A DNA stretch of 64,000 nt from Cycas panzhihuaensis. Lineage: Eukaryota; Cycadophyta. Below the pieces are notes generated by a model. It worked only from the letters and a program-made list of their open reading frames with translations, had not been told where the DNA came from and did no database searches. A program made the translations under genes and the position numbers. Positions 12,558-24,123 of the stretch are shown here, piece by piece (within the stretch, counting starts at the first letter, position 1; every line of letters begins with the position of its first letter). The stretch covers positions 182,349,741 through 182,413,740 of the forward strand of contig CM041465.1 in NCBI GenBank assembly GCA_023213395.1, given 5' to 3'.

Positions 12558-12948
12558 TGTTAGAATTTTAACATGGAGAACATTCATCAACCACACAAGA
12601 TCAATATCAATGAATAGAGATCAATATAATATAATCAGAATGCATTAATATATCAAAAACATCAAAGACTCAATATGAGCCTTAATGATGTATTGTTTTT
12701 ATACACTACCTCAACCACCTTTATATACAAAAGAGGTGGGAGACTATACATCCCAAGTAATGCATGTGGGGCAAATACCTTTGTCCTAACCAATGACATT
12801 ACACCACTAACTTGACCAATAAGCTTCTATCTTTTTACATAGTATTATAATGACCCTTTGACCCTAAGACTTAGGACTATGACTAATAATCCTAGGACCC
12901 ACTTTTACTTAACCACACACGTTAAACACTGTATTCTAACACCTCCCC

Positions 12949-14450
12949 TTAATGTTTAATGTTTAAACTAAGGACAATATAACTGACATACATTAACACT
13001 TGTCTTGAATTTGAGACTATAGACACTAAAGATAACATGACACTTTGACACATGATTATCAACGGACTCCAATGCACTTTGTCTTCTTTGAATCTCCAAC
13101 GTCTTGATCTTGGAAAGGTCTTGAACACCATGTCTTGGGCTTGATCTTGGTCTTCAATCCTGTAATGTCGTTTTTGAGGTAGTCCTTTGAACTGACGATC
13201 TTCGAGTTTTGCTTCTTTCACCTTCATACACAATTGGGAATCCTTTGACATACAAAGCAAGTAGTGAATGATGGCTAATTTAGCATGATACTGCATGTAC
13301 TCATCAAAGATATGTATCACCTATTTGCTTCCACTTTCTTCAGTGCGTGAATGACCAAAAAAATAGATGTTAGCAATATCATCATTATTCAAATGTAGCA
13401 ATGAGACACCATCATCCTCCCCTGAAGCAATGAATTCATTGAGATGAGTTCCAATTGCTTCATCATTATTACCTGTAGGCTGTGTAAAATACCCAATTTT
13501 CTCCATACCACTCAAGAGATTCCATGAACCAAGTATAAAGAGTATTTCCATGATACTTACATGCATATACTTCCTGATTATGAATATGCATACATGGAAC
13601 ATTATTTTAATATGATTGATTTTTATGATCAAGTAACCTACCCAAAATGTAATATGATTTTGACAAGCAAGATTTTGATCATATGGTATCCTCCTTATGT
13701 TCCTTCATTCTTGGAAACAACTTTCCAGTGCTGTTGTAGGATATGCTGTTATAATTTTGATTCTTTCAAAGATGAGAATAGAAGATGCACCTAAGTTGAA
13801 AGAGATCATGGATAGTTTCCAATACATGCATATCACTGTATGACCTATCATTATTTGAATTCTTCCTACCAATCTGTCAACACAAACTAGGATAATATTA
13901 TCCATACCTTTTGTTAGGCAACTTGTGTCTTCATGAACTATTACCGGTAAAGTTTGATGTCCGAGTCTTCAGCCCCCAAAGCTGGTTTTTTGATGAGACT
14001 TAAGACTTTGTCATGTTGCTTTTCTCTTTTTTCTTTCCTCTTCAATTTCTTCCTTTGATTCTTTGCCCTTTTGATCCTCTGCTGCATTTCTTCAGGTCCT
14101 TTTTCATGCACTTCTGTAAGTAGTTTCTAGGTGTCCTCAGCTAAGTCGATATTCTGCAGAACCTGGATAATGAAGTGATAGGAAGAAGGAAGGTAGTCCT
14201 TATCAAGGGCTGCAAGTATTACTTCAATAACAATTCTGTTTTTCTTTTTGAAAATTTCCTCCCCTTCTTCATGAGCCATTTCGGTACCCATAACTGTTTT
14301 CCAAAGTTTCTTCAATACGAATAGGCTCTCCATCTTAATTTTCCAAAAACGAAAATTAGTTCTAATATATTTGGGTAAAGGAAAAATGAGATCTGATAAC
14401 TAATATTCATTTTTTTCAGGCACAAAGGTGATAATGTCACTTAACTCCAT
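12949..14450 (-). pseudogene. Gag-like protein of gag-only family, copy 1
   Basis: Read right to left from ATG at 14450: MELSDIITFVPEKNEY, a TGG-to-TAG stop, then PLPKYIRTNFRFWKIKMESL and LWKTVMGTEMAHEEGEEIF, which is the UBN2/DUF4219-type N-terminal capsid region of copia gag. A lysine/arginine-rich stretch follows (RIKRAKNQRKKLKRKEKR). A frameshift lies between 14127 and 13905. The rest (GHTVICMYWKL, then HVSIMEILFILGSWNLL) is conserved in copies 2 and 3 but matches nothing I know. No CCHC zinc knuckle was seen; the basic patch may replace it. The start was chosen because all three copies share it. Confidence 0.8.
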
Positions 14451-14654
14451 GAGGAAAAGATTGACTTAAGTGCAACTACTTTGCCCATAACAGAAGTAGT
14501 TCAACAACAAATACCCTGTGATCCAATGCTGCTAACTATTTTGAAAAATAGATACCTTGGGCAATCCACACTATTTTTGTCTCAACACTAATTTTTCACA
14601 ATTTCTATGCACAAAACAAAAGTAGACATAATAGTTAGAATAAGATTCTTGCCT

Positions 14655-15130
14655 TCAGCAACCCATCCTTAATTGAGGAAAGGGGTCGATCATCTAAAGT
14701 GGAGGTTGTTCTTGGTGTCACCACTGTGTATTTGCAGACTCAGTGATACTGTGCTCAGCTGGCAGTGAGCAAGAAAATAGCAGTCTTCAAACAATGGTCT
14801 TCAAACAGTACTCAGACAATCTTGCCTTTATTGCCTCATGGTCTCAGCTGGATGATACCTTTGAACTGATAATTTTTCAGGACCTCCTCCAATTTGATCA
14901 CACTTTTGGGGATGATTTTTCAGTCCTCCAAAGTGGGCTTTCCTTCAAAAATAGGCTGGCGCTTGATTTTGATAGCTGTACCGATGTTTGACAAAGATAG
15001 ACTTTTGCATGGACAGGTTTGACTTCTTCACGCTTTTCTTCTCCAGTCAAAATCCGGAATAGCTTGGAGCCTCTCGCCTCTTACTATGTTTTTATCCTCG
15101 TAGCTCCATCCTATTCTTGGATTCCAGATT
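14655..15130 (-). pseudogene. Degenerate reading frame of unknown origin in the cargo of copy 1
   Basis: One minus-strand frame runs about 155 codons from ~15122 to a TAA near 14657: GWSYEDKNIVRGERLQAIPD at the start, GTAIKIKRQPIFEGK and KSVIKLEEVLKNYQFKGII in the middle, DDRPLSSIKDGLLKARILF at the end. All interrupting stops are TGA, as expected if tryptophan (TGG) or arginine (CGA) codons decayed by G-to-A or C-to-T changes. No equivalent exists in copies 2 or 3, so it is probably captured host or foreign coding sequence. I do not recognise the family. Confidence 0.45.
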
Positions 15131-15899
15131 AATCTTTAGTGGCGACCTGTATACTTGATCTCCTGTTAAGTGCTTCCACGGCTATTGTAGACTGCAAGGT
15201 GATAATAATGGACAAACTTCACAACAAAAAAGCAAACGATATATCTGTCGAGGTCCTTGCTGCCAGTAGACCTTCAGGTGAGATTTGTTCTCCAAATTCT
15301 GAGAGGACGCTAACTAGTAGACATGATTAGCTATTACTGAGGCAAAGTGTACTTCTCATCATGACTTCAGCTGCTTCTACGATAGATATCATGCTCTATT
15401 GATCAAATTTGTGAACACTACCAGGCTGTTGTATCCTCGATCAACAGAAATATAATTTGTGTCTGGCACCTGACCCCCTGTCTGAAAAGGTTTCATGAGA
15501 TCATTGAATTGGCCATGGATGTCTCCACAAATAGTAATTGGACTATGAACAGGCTATTTGATTCCTTTACCACAAAGGACCCTTCTATAAACAATTATCA
15601 GGATGTTTAGCAGGCTTTTTGGACAGAGTGTAGGCATTTTGTAGGCTGCTGTACAATCATATGCAACAGTGACAGATACTCTATGGGGCTGGAACTGAGG
15701 ACTGATTGTAATGCCCAAACAATATTCACAGCGTGAGTAGCAATCCCAGAAGATTGAGGACGTTTTTAGAGTGACGGTTTAGAGCTGAGGATCTGGGAGT
15801 TGTAGACAGTAACCAGATGGATTCACAGTGACAGTAATCAAAAGCGCTTCATAAATCTTGTATGCAGGTGAGATGCATGGATGGCAACGTTCCTTAAAG

Positions 15900-16955
15900 C
15901 AATAGTCAAGAGGGTTCTGAGTATGCCTGCAGGTCTTCTAATTGCTGTACTACAACCGTATAGTCCCACTGAATGGAGATTTTCAGAACTGTGATAATTG
16001 CAAAGTTCTTTCAACTGCAGACAAAGTGGATAGTCTAGTCTATGCCTTTTTAGTCTTATGTTAGAGTCCATAGGCAGCAGTAACTCAGACAATCCATATC
16101 AGATTATCACATTTATTTATGACATATCAGGCACTGATCGTTTCCATAAGATGAATTCTTCAGAAACATGAGTCTCTTTTTTTGTTCCTAAACTCAGATT
16201 GGAAGATTTCAGATTTCATCTTCAGAATTTTCAAACACTGAAATCTACTGCACACTATTTCCTTTGCAGGCAAGAGAACGGAATTACCCAGGATTTGCAT
16301 GAAACTTGGCACTGTGGGGTTTCATCCTCTTCACTCAGAAATGTAAACGAACATCGCCTCGTGAGTTAATCGCCCACTGTCTCAAAGATATAGTCCTTGG
16401 CTGGACTTCCTTCTCTCTCAGAGATCTGCCGTTGCCCAGAGGAGTTTGTTATGAGAAGACACCGATCTGCAGTGTTAGAGACCTTATATAGAAATTATGA
16501 GTCCAATTCTGTAGTGGTTAGGGTTTTGTAGATGACTGTGGCTAACTACTCAGAGACCGTTACTATGGTCTACAGGCGACCTTCTACTGAGGATAGTTAC
16601 TCCACACAAGACTGGTCAGAATTAGCCATTTGCAACCTTATCACAGATGGCAGTCTATCAATCTTCCTTCAATCCACAACAATTAGCATGCTCTTCTTTA
16701 TCTATGGCTGGCAGAGTTTTGGACACTAATTCACAATTTCAATAAGGCTGATACAGAATTGTGCTGAGAATTTTCAGAACCAATACAGGATGGGTTTGGT
16801 AACTTACTCCAAGCTTTACCAGTCACTTCTCAACAAACCAATGATGACCTAGGACTTTACCTCTCAAATCTTCAATTTGTCAGCCGCCCTAATGGAGTCA
16901 CCTTCCTTCCTTATTTGCACACAAGAGCCTTAGCAAGTGACCTGCTATGATACCA
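15900..16955 (-). other. Leader and PBS of gag-only copy 1 (shared with copy 2)
   Basis: Clearly homologous to 20760-21843 in copy 2 (for example the TGGAGATTTTCAGAACTGTG region near 15970 and the GAGAAGACACC region near 16450). No conserved ORF. PBS 16944-16955 is TGGTATCATAGC on the minus strand, directly beside the LTR, complementary to initiator tRNA-Met with one mismatch. Confidence 0.8.
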
Positions 16956-17411
16956 TGTTAGAATTTTAACATGGAGAACATTCATCAACCACACAAGAGC
17001 AATATCAATGAATAGAGATCAATATAATATAATCAGAATGCATTATCAAAAACACTAAAGACTCAATATGAGCCTTAATGATGTGTTGTTTTTATACACT
17101 ACCTCAACCACCTTTATATACAAAAGAGGTGGGAGACTATACATCCCAAGTAATGCATGTGGGACAAATACCTTTGTCTTGACCAATGACATTACACCAC
17201 TAACTTGACCAATAAGCTTCTATCTTTTTACATAGTATTATAATGACCCTTTGACCCTAATACTTAGGACTATGACTAATAATCCTAGGACCCACTTTTA
17301 CTTAACCACACACATTAAACATTATATTCTAACAATCATCTCATTTATAAGCAGCTCTTTCTCCTCTCATAGATCCTTGGTTTAATAGGCTTAATGCCCC
17401 TTTCTAACATT

Positions 17412-17423
17412 TGGTATCAGTGT
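17412..17423 (+). other. Copia A primer-binding site
   Basis: TGGTATCAGTGT lies two bases after the 5' LTR end (17409). The first nine bases match the tRNA-iMet complement. Confidence 0.85.
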
Positions 17424-17852
17424 AGCAGAGAGGAGTTATTTCTGCCCTAATTTCCTTGTTTCTTAAAAGGGTTTTCTGTTAAGATTTTAACATGGAGAAC
17501 ATTCATCAACCATATAAGAACAATATCAATGAACAAAGATAACATAATATAATCAGAATGCATTAACATATCAAAACACCAAAGACTCAATATGAGCCTT
17601 GATGATATGTTGTCTATACACTACCTCAACCACCTTTATATACAAAAGAGGTGGGAGACTACACAACTCAAGTAATGCATGTGGGACAAATACCTTTGTC
17701 CTGACCAATGATATTACACCACTAACTTGACAAATAAGTTTCTATCTTCTCACACAACATTATAATGACCCTTTGACTTTAAGACTTAGGACAATGACTA
17801 ATAATCCTAGGACCCACTTTTATTTAACCACACACATATTAAACATTATATT

Positions 17853-19260
17853 CTAACACCTCCCCTTAATGTTTAATGTCAAGATTGCAGAAAGTGACTG
17901 AATACAAAAGACTAACATGACACTTTGATACATGACCTTCAATCGACTCAAATACACTTTGTCTTCTTTGAATCTCCAATGTCTTGATCTTGGAAAGGTC
18001 TTGAACACAATGTCTTGGACCTGATCTTGGTCTTCAATCTTGCAATGTTGTTTTTGGAGTAGCCCTTTAGAGTGACGGTTCTGGGGCCTTGTCTTCTTTA
18101 TCTTCATGTTGAATTGGAAATCCTTTGTCATGCAAAATGAGTAATGAATCATGGCAGGTCCAATTTGAGCTTGGTATAGACTTGTTAGTTGTTCTTGCAT
18201 GTGCTCATCAAAGGTATCTACAAGATGTCGATCAAATATGTCTTCTATCAGAATTCTGATCACCACCTGTTTTCTTTTACTTTCTGTAGGTTGTGCAAGA
18301 TACCCCTTTCTCTCCATATCACTCAAAAGATTCCATGAACCAAGTACAATGAGTATTTCCATGATACTTACATGTATATACTTCCTGCTTATGGATATGC
18401 ACACATGGAACACTATTTCAATATGATTGACTTTTATGATCAAGTAACCTACCTATAATGTAGTATGATCTTGACAAGTAAGGTTTTGATCATATAGTAT
18501 CCTTCTTTCTTTGAAACAACTTTCTAATGCTGCTATAGGATATGCTGTCATAATTTGGATTCTCTCAAGGATGAACATAGAGATTGAATTGAGAGATATT
18601 ATGGAAAGTCTCCAACACATGCATATCAATATCTATCCAGACATCATTTGTATCTTAATTGTAAATCTGTTGGCACACACTAGAATGATATTATCCATAC
18701 CTTTTGTTAGGCAACTTGTGTCTCCATGAACTATTACTGGTAAAGGTTGATGCCTGAAATCTTCAACCTCCAAAGCTGGTTCTTTGATGAGACTTAAGGT
18801 ATTTGATGGAGTCAAGACTTTGTCATGTTGTTTTTCCCTTTTTTCTTTCCTCTTCAATTTCTTCCTTTGATTCTTTGCCCTTTTGATCCTCCGTTGCACT
18901 TCTTCAGGTCCTTTTTCATGCACATTTGTCAGTAGTTTCCAGGCGTCCTCACGTGAGTCGATATTTTGTAGAATTTGGACAATGAAGTGATAGGGAGAAG
19001 GAAGGTTATCCTTATCAAGGGCTGCAAGTATTATGTCAATGACAATTCTATTTTTCCTTTTGAAAATTTCCTCCCCTTTTTCGTGAGCCAATTCAGTACC
19101 CATAATTGTTTTCCAAAGCTTCTTCAATATGAATAGGCTCTCCATCTTAATTTTCCAAAAACGAAAATTAGTTCCAATATATTTGGGCAAGGGAAAAGAA
19201 AGATCTGATAGCCAGTATTCATTTTTTCAGGCACAAAGACTATGACGCACTCAACTCCAT
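17853..19260 (-). pseudogene. Gag-like protein of gag-only family, copy 2
   Basis: From the shared ATG at 19260 (one base lost in the A-run just after it), then a frame of about 445 codons from 19190 to 17853 with only two internal stops (18630s and near 18447). Segments: UBN2-type N-terminus (NFRFWKIKMESLFILKKLW, LDKDNLPSPYHFIVQILQNI), basic patch KRAKNQRKKLKRKEKREKQ, then a conserved ~280-residue region with SWNLLSDMERKGYLAQPTES and DIVFKTFPRSRHWRFKEDK near the end. Best preserved of the three copies. No zinc knuckle, protease or polymerase motif. The function of the C-terminal region is unknown. Confidence 0.85.
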
Positions 19261-20129
19261 GATGTATGAACAAAAAATATCCTCTTCAACTTGGAGAAGG
19301 TCTAACAAATCAAAAATATACTAAAACCTGAATCTAAACCTGAAAAGCTTAATTTGGTCCATGCAACCATTCTTAATATGCAATATGCAATGGACAATCT
19401 CTCTAATTCATCCATCTCTGCTACATCACCTTAGGTGTCTTTGCCAAAGCCCTTGTAACTCCACACAACAATCCTTATAAATGCGAGTATGATTAGCTGG
19501 GGCCAGCATGTAAATGCTGAAATCGTATCAACTATCTGCAGAGGGAGAACCAGATCTCTTCAAATTTCCAGAGGAGATGACATCCAACACTCTTCGAAAC
19601 TTCACGGTGAGGTGTCTTCCTTTTCTACTTTCTCTGTTGCTAGTCAACTTAGGCCCTACTGGATAAGAAGTGCAAAGCACACTGTGTAACCAGAAGTAGC
19701 TTCCAGCCCTCATCACAGTCTATGAATGTTGCTGCTAAGCCAACCATCATGATGGGCAATGCTCTCCTTCCACATTTTGTGTATACCTGTAAACACCAAC
19801 TGCCCAAAAATTGGAGTTTCGCCAAGATCGTACTTTTCCACCACCGCCAAAACTGCCAAGATCATATTTTCCAGCCAATTTATCACACTGTTGTGTTACA
19901 ACTGCTTTCTGTTTCCTTGGACTTCGCCTTATTTGTTGTTTTCAGACCCGTTCAGGTCAGAACAACCGAGCTATTATCAAGTGCTGTTAGCTGTAAAGAA
20001 ATGACCTTCTCTTGCAATAGTCTTTATCGAGAATACTTAAAGCAGTCATAGACTCATTAACAGTCAATTGTAGAAAGGACTCCTTACCAGGCCACGGAAG
20101 AAACCGTCATCAGAGTTCTTGTAGTTGTC

Positions 20130-20470
20130 ATTCAGGTTGTTCTGTCGTTGTATGCTAGTGCCGAACTACAGGTATTGTTTTGGATTCTATTTCAGAAACT
20201 GAACAAGATGTAAATATGTTCTAGAAGACACTATCAACTCCAGAAAATGGTTTGGCAGGGCTAAACATAGAAACTGAGAAGAATATATGAATCAGGGCAT
20301 CTTGGTTGCTGATGGTGTTAGTCATACTGTGCTGATTTATGAAGGATATGCGCTGCCTCACACAATCTTTAGGTTGGATCTTGCTGGGCAATATTTAACA
20401 AATATTTTGATGAAGATCCTGACTGAGAGAGGGTATTCATTCACTACTACTGCTGTCTGAAATAGCCATT
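20130..20470 (+). pseudogene. Captured actin cDNA fragment inside gag-only copy 2
   Basis: 20130-20188 encodes IQVVLSLYAS, one base lost, then RTTGIVLDS. 20293-20457 encodes [36 protein letters not shown], then [16 protein letters not shown]. Both are conserved central actin, about residues 138-205, in correct order. About 100 foreign bases separate them, and the GI(V)L segment occurs at both edges. The conserved plant actin intron at the RTTG glycine codon is absent (ACTACAGGTATTG is contiguous), so the source was spliced mRNA. An ATG at 20287 opens a 57-codon frame ending at 20460. The fragment is antisense to the retroelement and is not a functional actin gene. Confidence 0.92.
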
Positions 20471-20699
20471 CTCATACATCATCTGCAGATGATCAACTGC
20501 AGGGAAAAGGAGCTGGCAGAGCATTCAGAGTTGCAGGTGCCACTTCAGTATTGCAGAATCACAAGGAGTGCATCACAGTTCAGGAGTATACAGATCTAAA
20601 TCTTGGGATGTACAGTGTTGTTCGTCTTTCTCAGAGAGCCCAAATACAGTTTAGACTTCAAACAGAAAATTGCATCAACGCTTTAACACAGCCATATTA
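20461..20699 (+). other. Open stretch after the actin fragment, origin unknown
   Basis: After one TGA at 20458 the actin frame stays open for 79 codons (QLQGKGAGRAFRVAGATSVL, then VQEYTDLNLGMYSVVRLSQR) to TAG at 20698. The residues are not actin. It may be a second captured piece joined in frame, or chance. Confidence 0.35.
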
Positions 20700-22214
20700 G
20701 GTAGCATCGAAAAAGGGACTTATACAAGAGTGGGCACTCTGTACATCTTTCAAAGGTCACTGTTTAACAGGTCAAGGAAGTTCTGTGTATGCTTGCAAGT
20801 CTTCTAATCCGCTCTACAACCGCATCCCTCTGAATGGAGATTTTTAGAACTGTGACAATTGCAAAGTTCTTTCAACTGAAGACTTCACTTGGTTTGAACC
20901 GGAGACATAGTGGATAGGTGTTATGATTACAATCTAGGCTATGCCTCTTCAGCCCTATGTCAGAATCCACAGGTAGCAGCAACTTAGATAGTCCATGTCA
21001 GATTAGCACATTTATTTACTATTGTGGAATATCAACTATATATGACATATCAGGCACAGACCGTTTCCACAAGGTGGATGCTTCAAAAACATGATATTCA
21101 GATTTCATCTTCAGAATTTTTAAACACTGAAATCTACTGCACACTATTTTCTTCGCGGGCAAGAGAACAAAATTACCTGGGATTTGCATCAAAACTTGGC
21201 ACTATGGGGCTGCATCTTCTTCACTCAGAAATGCAACCGGACAGCAGTGCTCAGAGTCAATCAGTCCGTTGTCTCAGCATACAGTCCTTGGTTGGGCTTC
21301 CTTTTCTCTTAGAGGTCTGTCGCTACCCAGAAGAGTTCACTATGAGAAGACACCAGTCTGCAGTGTTAGAGACCTTACACAGGAATTATGAGTCCAATTT
21401 TGTAGTGGTTAGGGTTTTGTAGACGATTGTGGCTGACCACTTACAGGGCCTTACAATGGGCTACAAGTGACTTTCTTCAGAACCAGCCATGTGCAATCTT
21501 CCCACAGATGGCAGTCTATTCATCTTCCTTCAATCCACAGCAGTTAGTATATTTTTCTTTATCTATGGCTGGCAGAGTTCTGGACTCTAATTCATAACTT
21601 CAGTAAGACTGATAGAGAGGACTTTAAACTTTACCAGTCACTTCTCAACAAACCAAAATAACCAGCTAAGGGATCAATATTACCTGGCTCAAAATTCTGT
21701 TGACCCAATACTTGGCACGCTTGAATTACTGATGACTTGGGATTTTACCTCTTAAATCTTCAATCTGTCAGCTGCCCTAATGGAGTCACCTTTCTTCCTT
21801 ATCTGCACACAAGAGCTTTAGCAAGCGACCGGCTCTGATACCATGTTAAGATTTTAACATGGAGAACATTCATCAACCATACAAGAACAATATCAACAAA
21901 CAAAGATAACATAATATAATCAGAATGCATTAACATATCAAAACACCAAAGACTCAATATGAGCCTTGATGATATGTTGTCTATACACTACCTCAACCAA
22001 GGTGGGAGACTACACAACGCAAGTAATGCATTTGGGACAAATACCTTTGTCTTGACCAATGATATTACACCACTAACTTGACCAATAAGTTTCTATCTTC
22101 TCACACAATATTATAACGACCCTTTGATTCTAAGACTTAGGACAATGACTAATAATCCTAGGACCCACTTTTACTTAACCACACACACATTAAACATTAT
22201 ATTCTAACATTTTC

Positions 22215-24123
22215 AAACCCTTGGTGACGACCTTCACTCTTCGAAGGTGATCCAAGGTTTGTTTGAAGTACTTTCTGTAGTTTTTTAACATTCTGGAGGT
22301 ATTTGCAGGCTGAAGACTATTTATAGTGTGTTTTGATTTTTTTTTTTTTTGCCTTAACACATTTTGTTGGGTGCAACACTAATTGTTGCTTCTAACTGAA
22401 TTCTTTGTTTGAAAAAGCAATTATTTCTTATGTATTTCATCTTAGATCTGTAAATACAAAGAGGTTTTGCTCATTTTTAGGCTTGAAAGACTTACCTAGT
22501 CTCAGATCTACTAGCTGAGACCATAGTTCTGCTGATTCTAACTCACTTTGTAGCTGCTCTGTATTAAGATCCACTCCCTACAATGGAAAAATCTATTCAT
22601 TCTTGTGATTACAGGCTTTTTGGGCTGAATCTAAGTCACACAGAGCAGGCACTCAGCCTCTGCAAGCTCCTCAACTTGGTGCAGTCCTCAGCTTTGAGCA
22701 ACTTATCAAATCCGAGGGTGACTCTATAAATCTTAGTACAACTCTTCTCTTCTATTTTGCTCTCTTTTGAAGCAGTCTAGACCTTGTTGTGGATCCCACA
22801 GAGTTATTTGAGTGATTGTACATCACTCCAACAGTCAGACAACAACTATTTTCTCTCCATGGCCCATGTGCCTAGTCGGATCTTTGTTTGTTCTGTTATC
22901 TGTCTACGGTGAAGGAAATCTCACGAGAACTTAGGAGAACCTTCGTTGACGTGGTGTGGACCCTCCTTTGAAATTTCGTTTGAATCTGTGCTCTCAGCAA
23001 GCAGATCGAACGACCTGAGTCTTTGCATAGATGTGTGGGTGACAACTCGTTCATTTTCTTCAAAAATTTCGTTTGAAAACTATATTGATATAACTATAGG
23101 TTAATATCAATTGGAATACTCCTTTTTAAATAAATATTTTATTCTAAGGTGAGCTTTTATTTAAGTGATTTCAATCTATTTAATCACTTTTACATGTAAT
23201 TTTAGCCTTTTTCTTTCATTTTTGAGTTCATTTAACACTAAGCGAGAAGTTTCATCTTTTTAGTGATTTTTCTAAGGCTCCCTGCGTGGTGACCTTAATG
23301 CCCTAGTCCTAAAAGGGCCAAAAAATTCACTTTTTTAATAAAATCACTTGATTTTTGGAGGCTAGTTAGGACTATTTAAAGTCCTAACACATTGGTGGTA
23401 CTTGTCTACTCTTGCAAGTGATTATTTTTCATCATTAAAGTGGTTATTTTCTCATTAAAAAGAACCCACTTGAAGCATTACATCAAACAAGCTCTTTGTT
23501 TTACTTGGATACTTAGCACTTTTTTTTCTATTTTAAGTGTTCTTGAAAACACTGAATGTCTTACTTTTGATGTATTCATTTGTTTTTTTTTTTAAGCCTC
23601 TTTTGTAAGCGTTTGATCAAGCATTTGTAAGCAGCATTTCATTAAATAAAATTTACTTAAAGTCAACTTAAACTCCTTAAAAGTTGACTTTAAAATCTTG
23701 TTAGAGAGGCTCGGAAAAGGTTAAATCCTTGCCTCTAAAATAATCTCAAGTTTGGTGCATTCCCTAGGGGACCAACCAACCGTACGATCAATGCACGACA
23801 ATTGAGATTTCTTGGGAAAAAGGAGGTTCGAAAAGGTTGTTATTGGGGTTGTGAATCCCATGGAAAGCATGGTACGTCCATGCAGATCAACCCTATCTGC
23901 CTTGTTCTAGATTTGACTTGGTCAATTGTTGGACCTACTTAAAGATCAAGGTTGGACCAACTGTATAGCCTAGTCCTCCACCCTTCATCATTCTCTTCAG
24001 TTGTTGGATCTTCTAGTAAGATCATGACTGTTGGTTTGTTAGAAGGTGGAACTTAAGTGATGAAAGCTTTGAGTTTCCAAGTTCATCTGCTAGCTTCAAG
24101 ACTTTTTAAACAACTTCAACATA
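22215..24123 (+). other. Copia A leader (5' UTR), after copy 2
   Basis: Non-coding, T-rich. It aligns with the copia B leader 56500-58826 in several blocks (for example AAGGCTCCCTGCGTGGTG near 23276 and the GACCAACC region near 23770). It contains homopolymer T runs at 22336 and 23582. Such long leaders usually hold the packaging signal; none can be pinpointed. Confidence 0.7.

Larger units (their letters stand above)
12558..17334 (-). mobile_element. Gag-only LTR retroelement (TR-GAG-like) copy 1, inserted in the copia A 5' LTR
   Basis: LTRs 12558-12941 (384 bp) and 16956-17334 (379 bp) start TGTTAGAATTTTAACATGG and end ATTCTAACA. TSD ATCAT at 12553-12557 and 17335-17339 is perfect. On the minus strand the order is 5' LTR, PBS TGGTATCATAGC, leader shared with copy 2 (to ~15900), copy-specific cargo (~15900-14451), gag-like ORF, PPT AAGGGGAGG beside 12942, and 3' LTR. 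No protease, integrase or RT is present, so it moves only with enzymes supplied in trans. The LTRs differ by roughly a dozen bases by eye. A TATATAAAG box lies in the LTR on the minus strand near 12720. Confidence 0.93.
17477..22209 (-). mobile_element. Gag-only LTR retroelement (TR-GAG-like) copy 2, inserted in the copia A leader
   Basis: LTRs 17477-17858 (382 bp) and 21844-22209 (366 bp, with a 16-bp internal deletion) start TGTTAAGATTTTAACATGG and end ATTCTAACA. TSD TTTTC at 17472-17476 and 22210-22214 is perfect. Minus-strand order: 5' LTR, PBS TGGTATCAGAGC at 21832-21843 (perfect tRNA-iMet complement), shared leader to ~20760, cargo with actin fragment 20760-19261, gag-like ORF, PPT, 3' LTR. 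It lies only 142 bp from copy 1, in the same orientation. Confidence 0.95.

Noticed and set aside
14900-15010. Possible ubiquitin relic in copy 1 (MQKSIFVK and PIFEGKPTLED look like ubiquitin MQIFVK and LIFAGKQLED)
   Set aside because: The two matches fall in different frames with the intervening ~25 residues missing, and a longer coherent frame of other content covers the region. Coincidence cannot be excluded.
16306-16730. Plus-strand ORFs in copies 1 and 2 (16306-16491, 16532-16729, 21024-21422) as genes
   Set aside because: Frames are not conserved between the two homologous leaders and lie antisense to the element.
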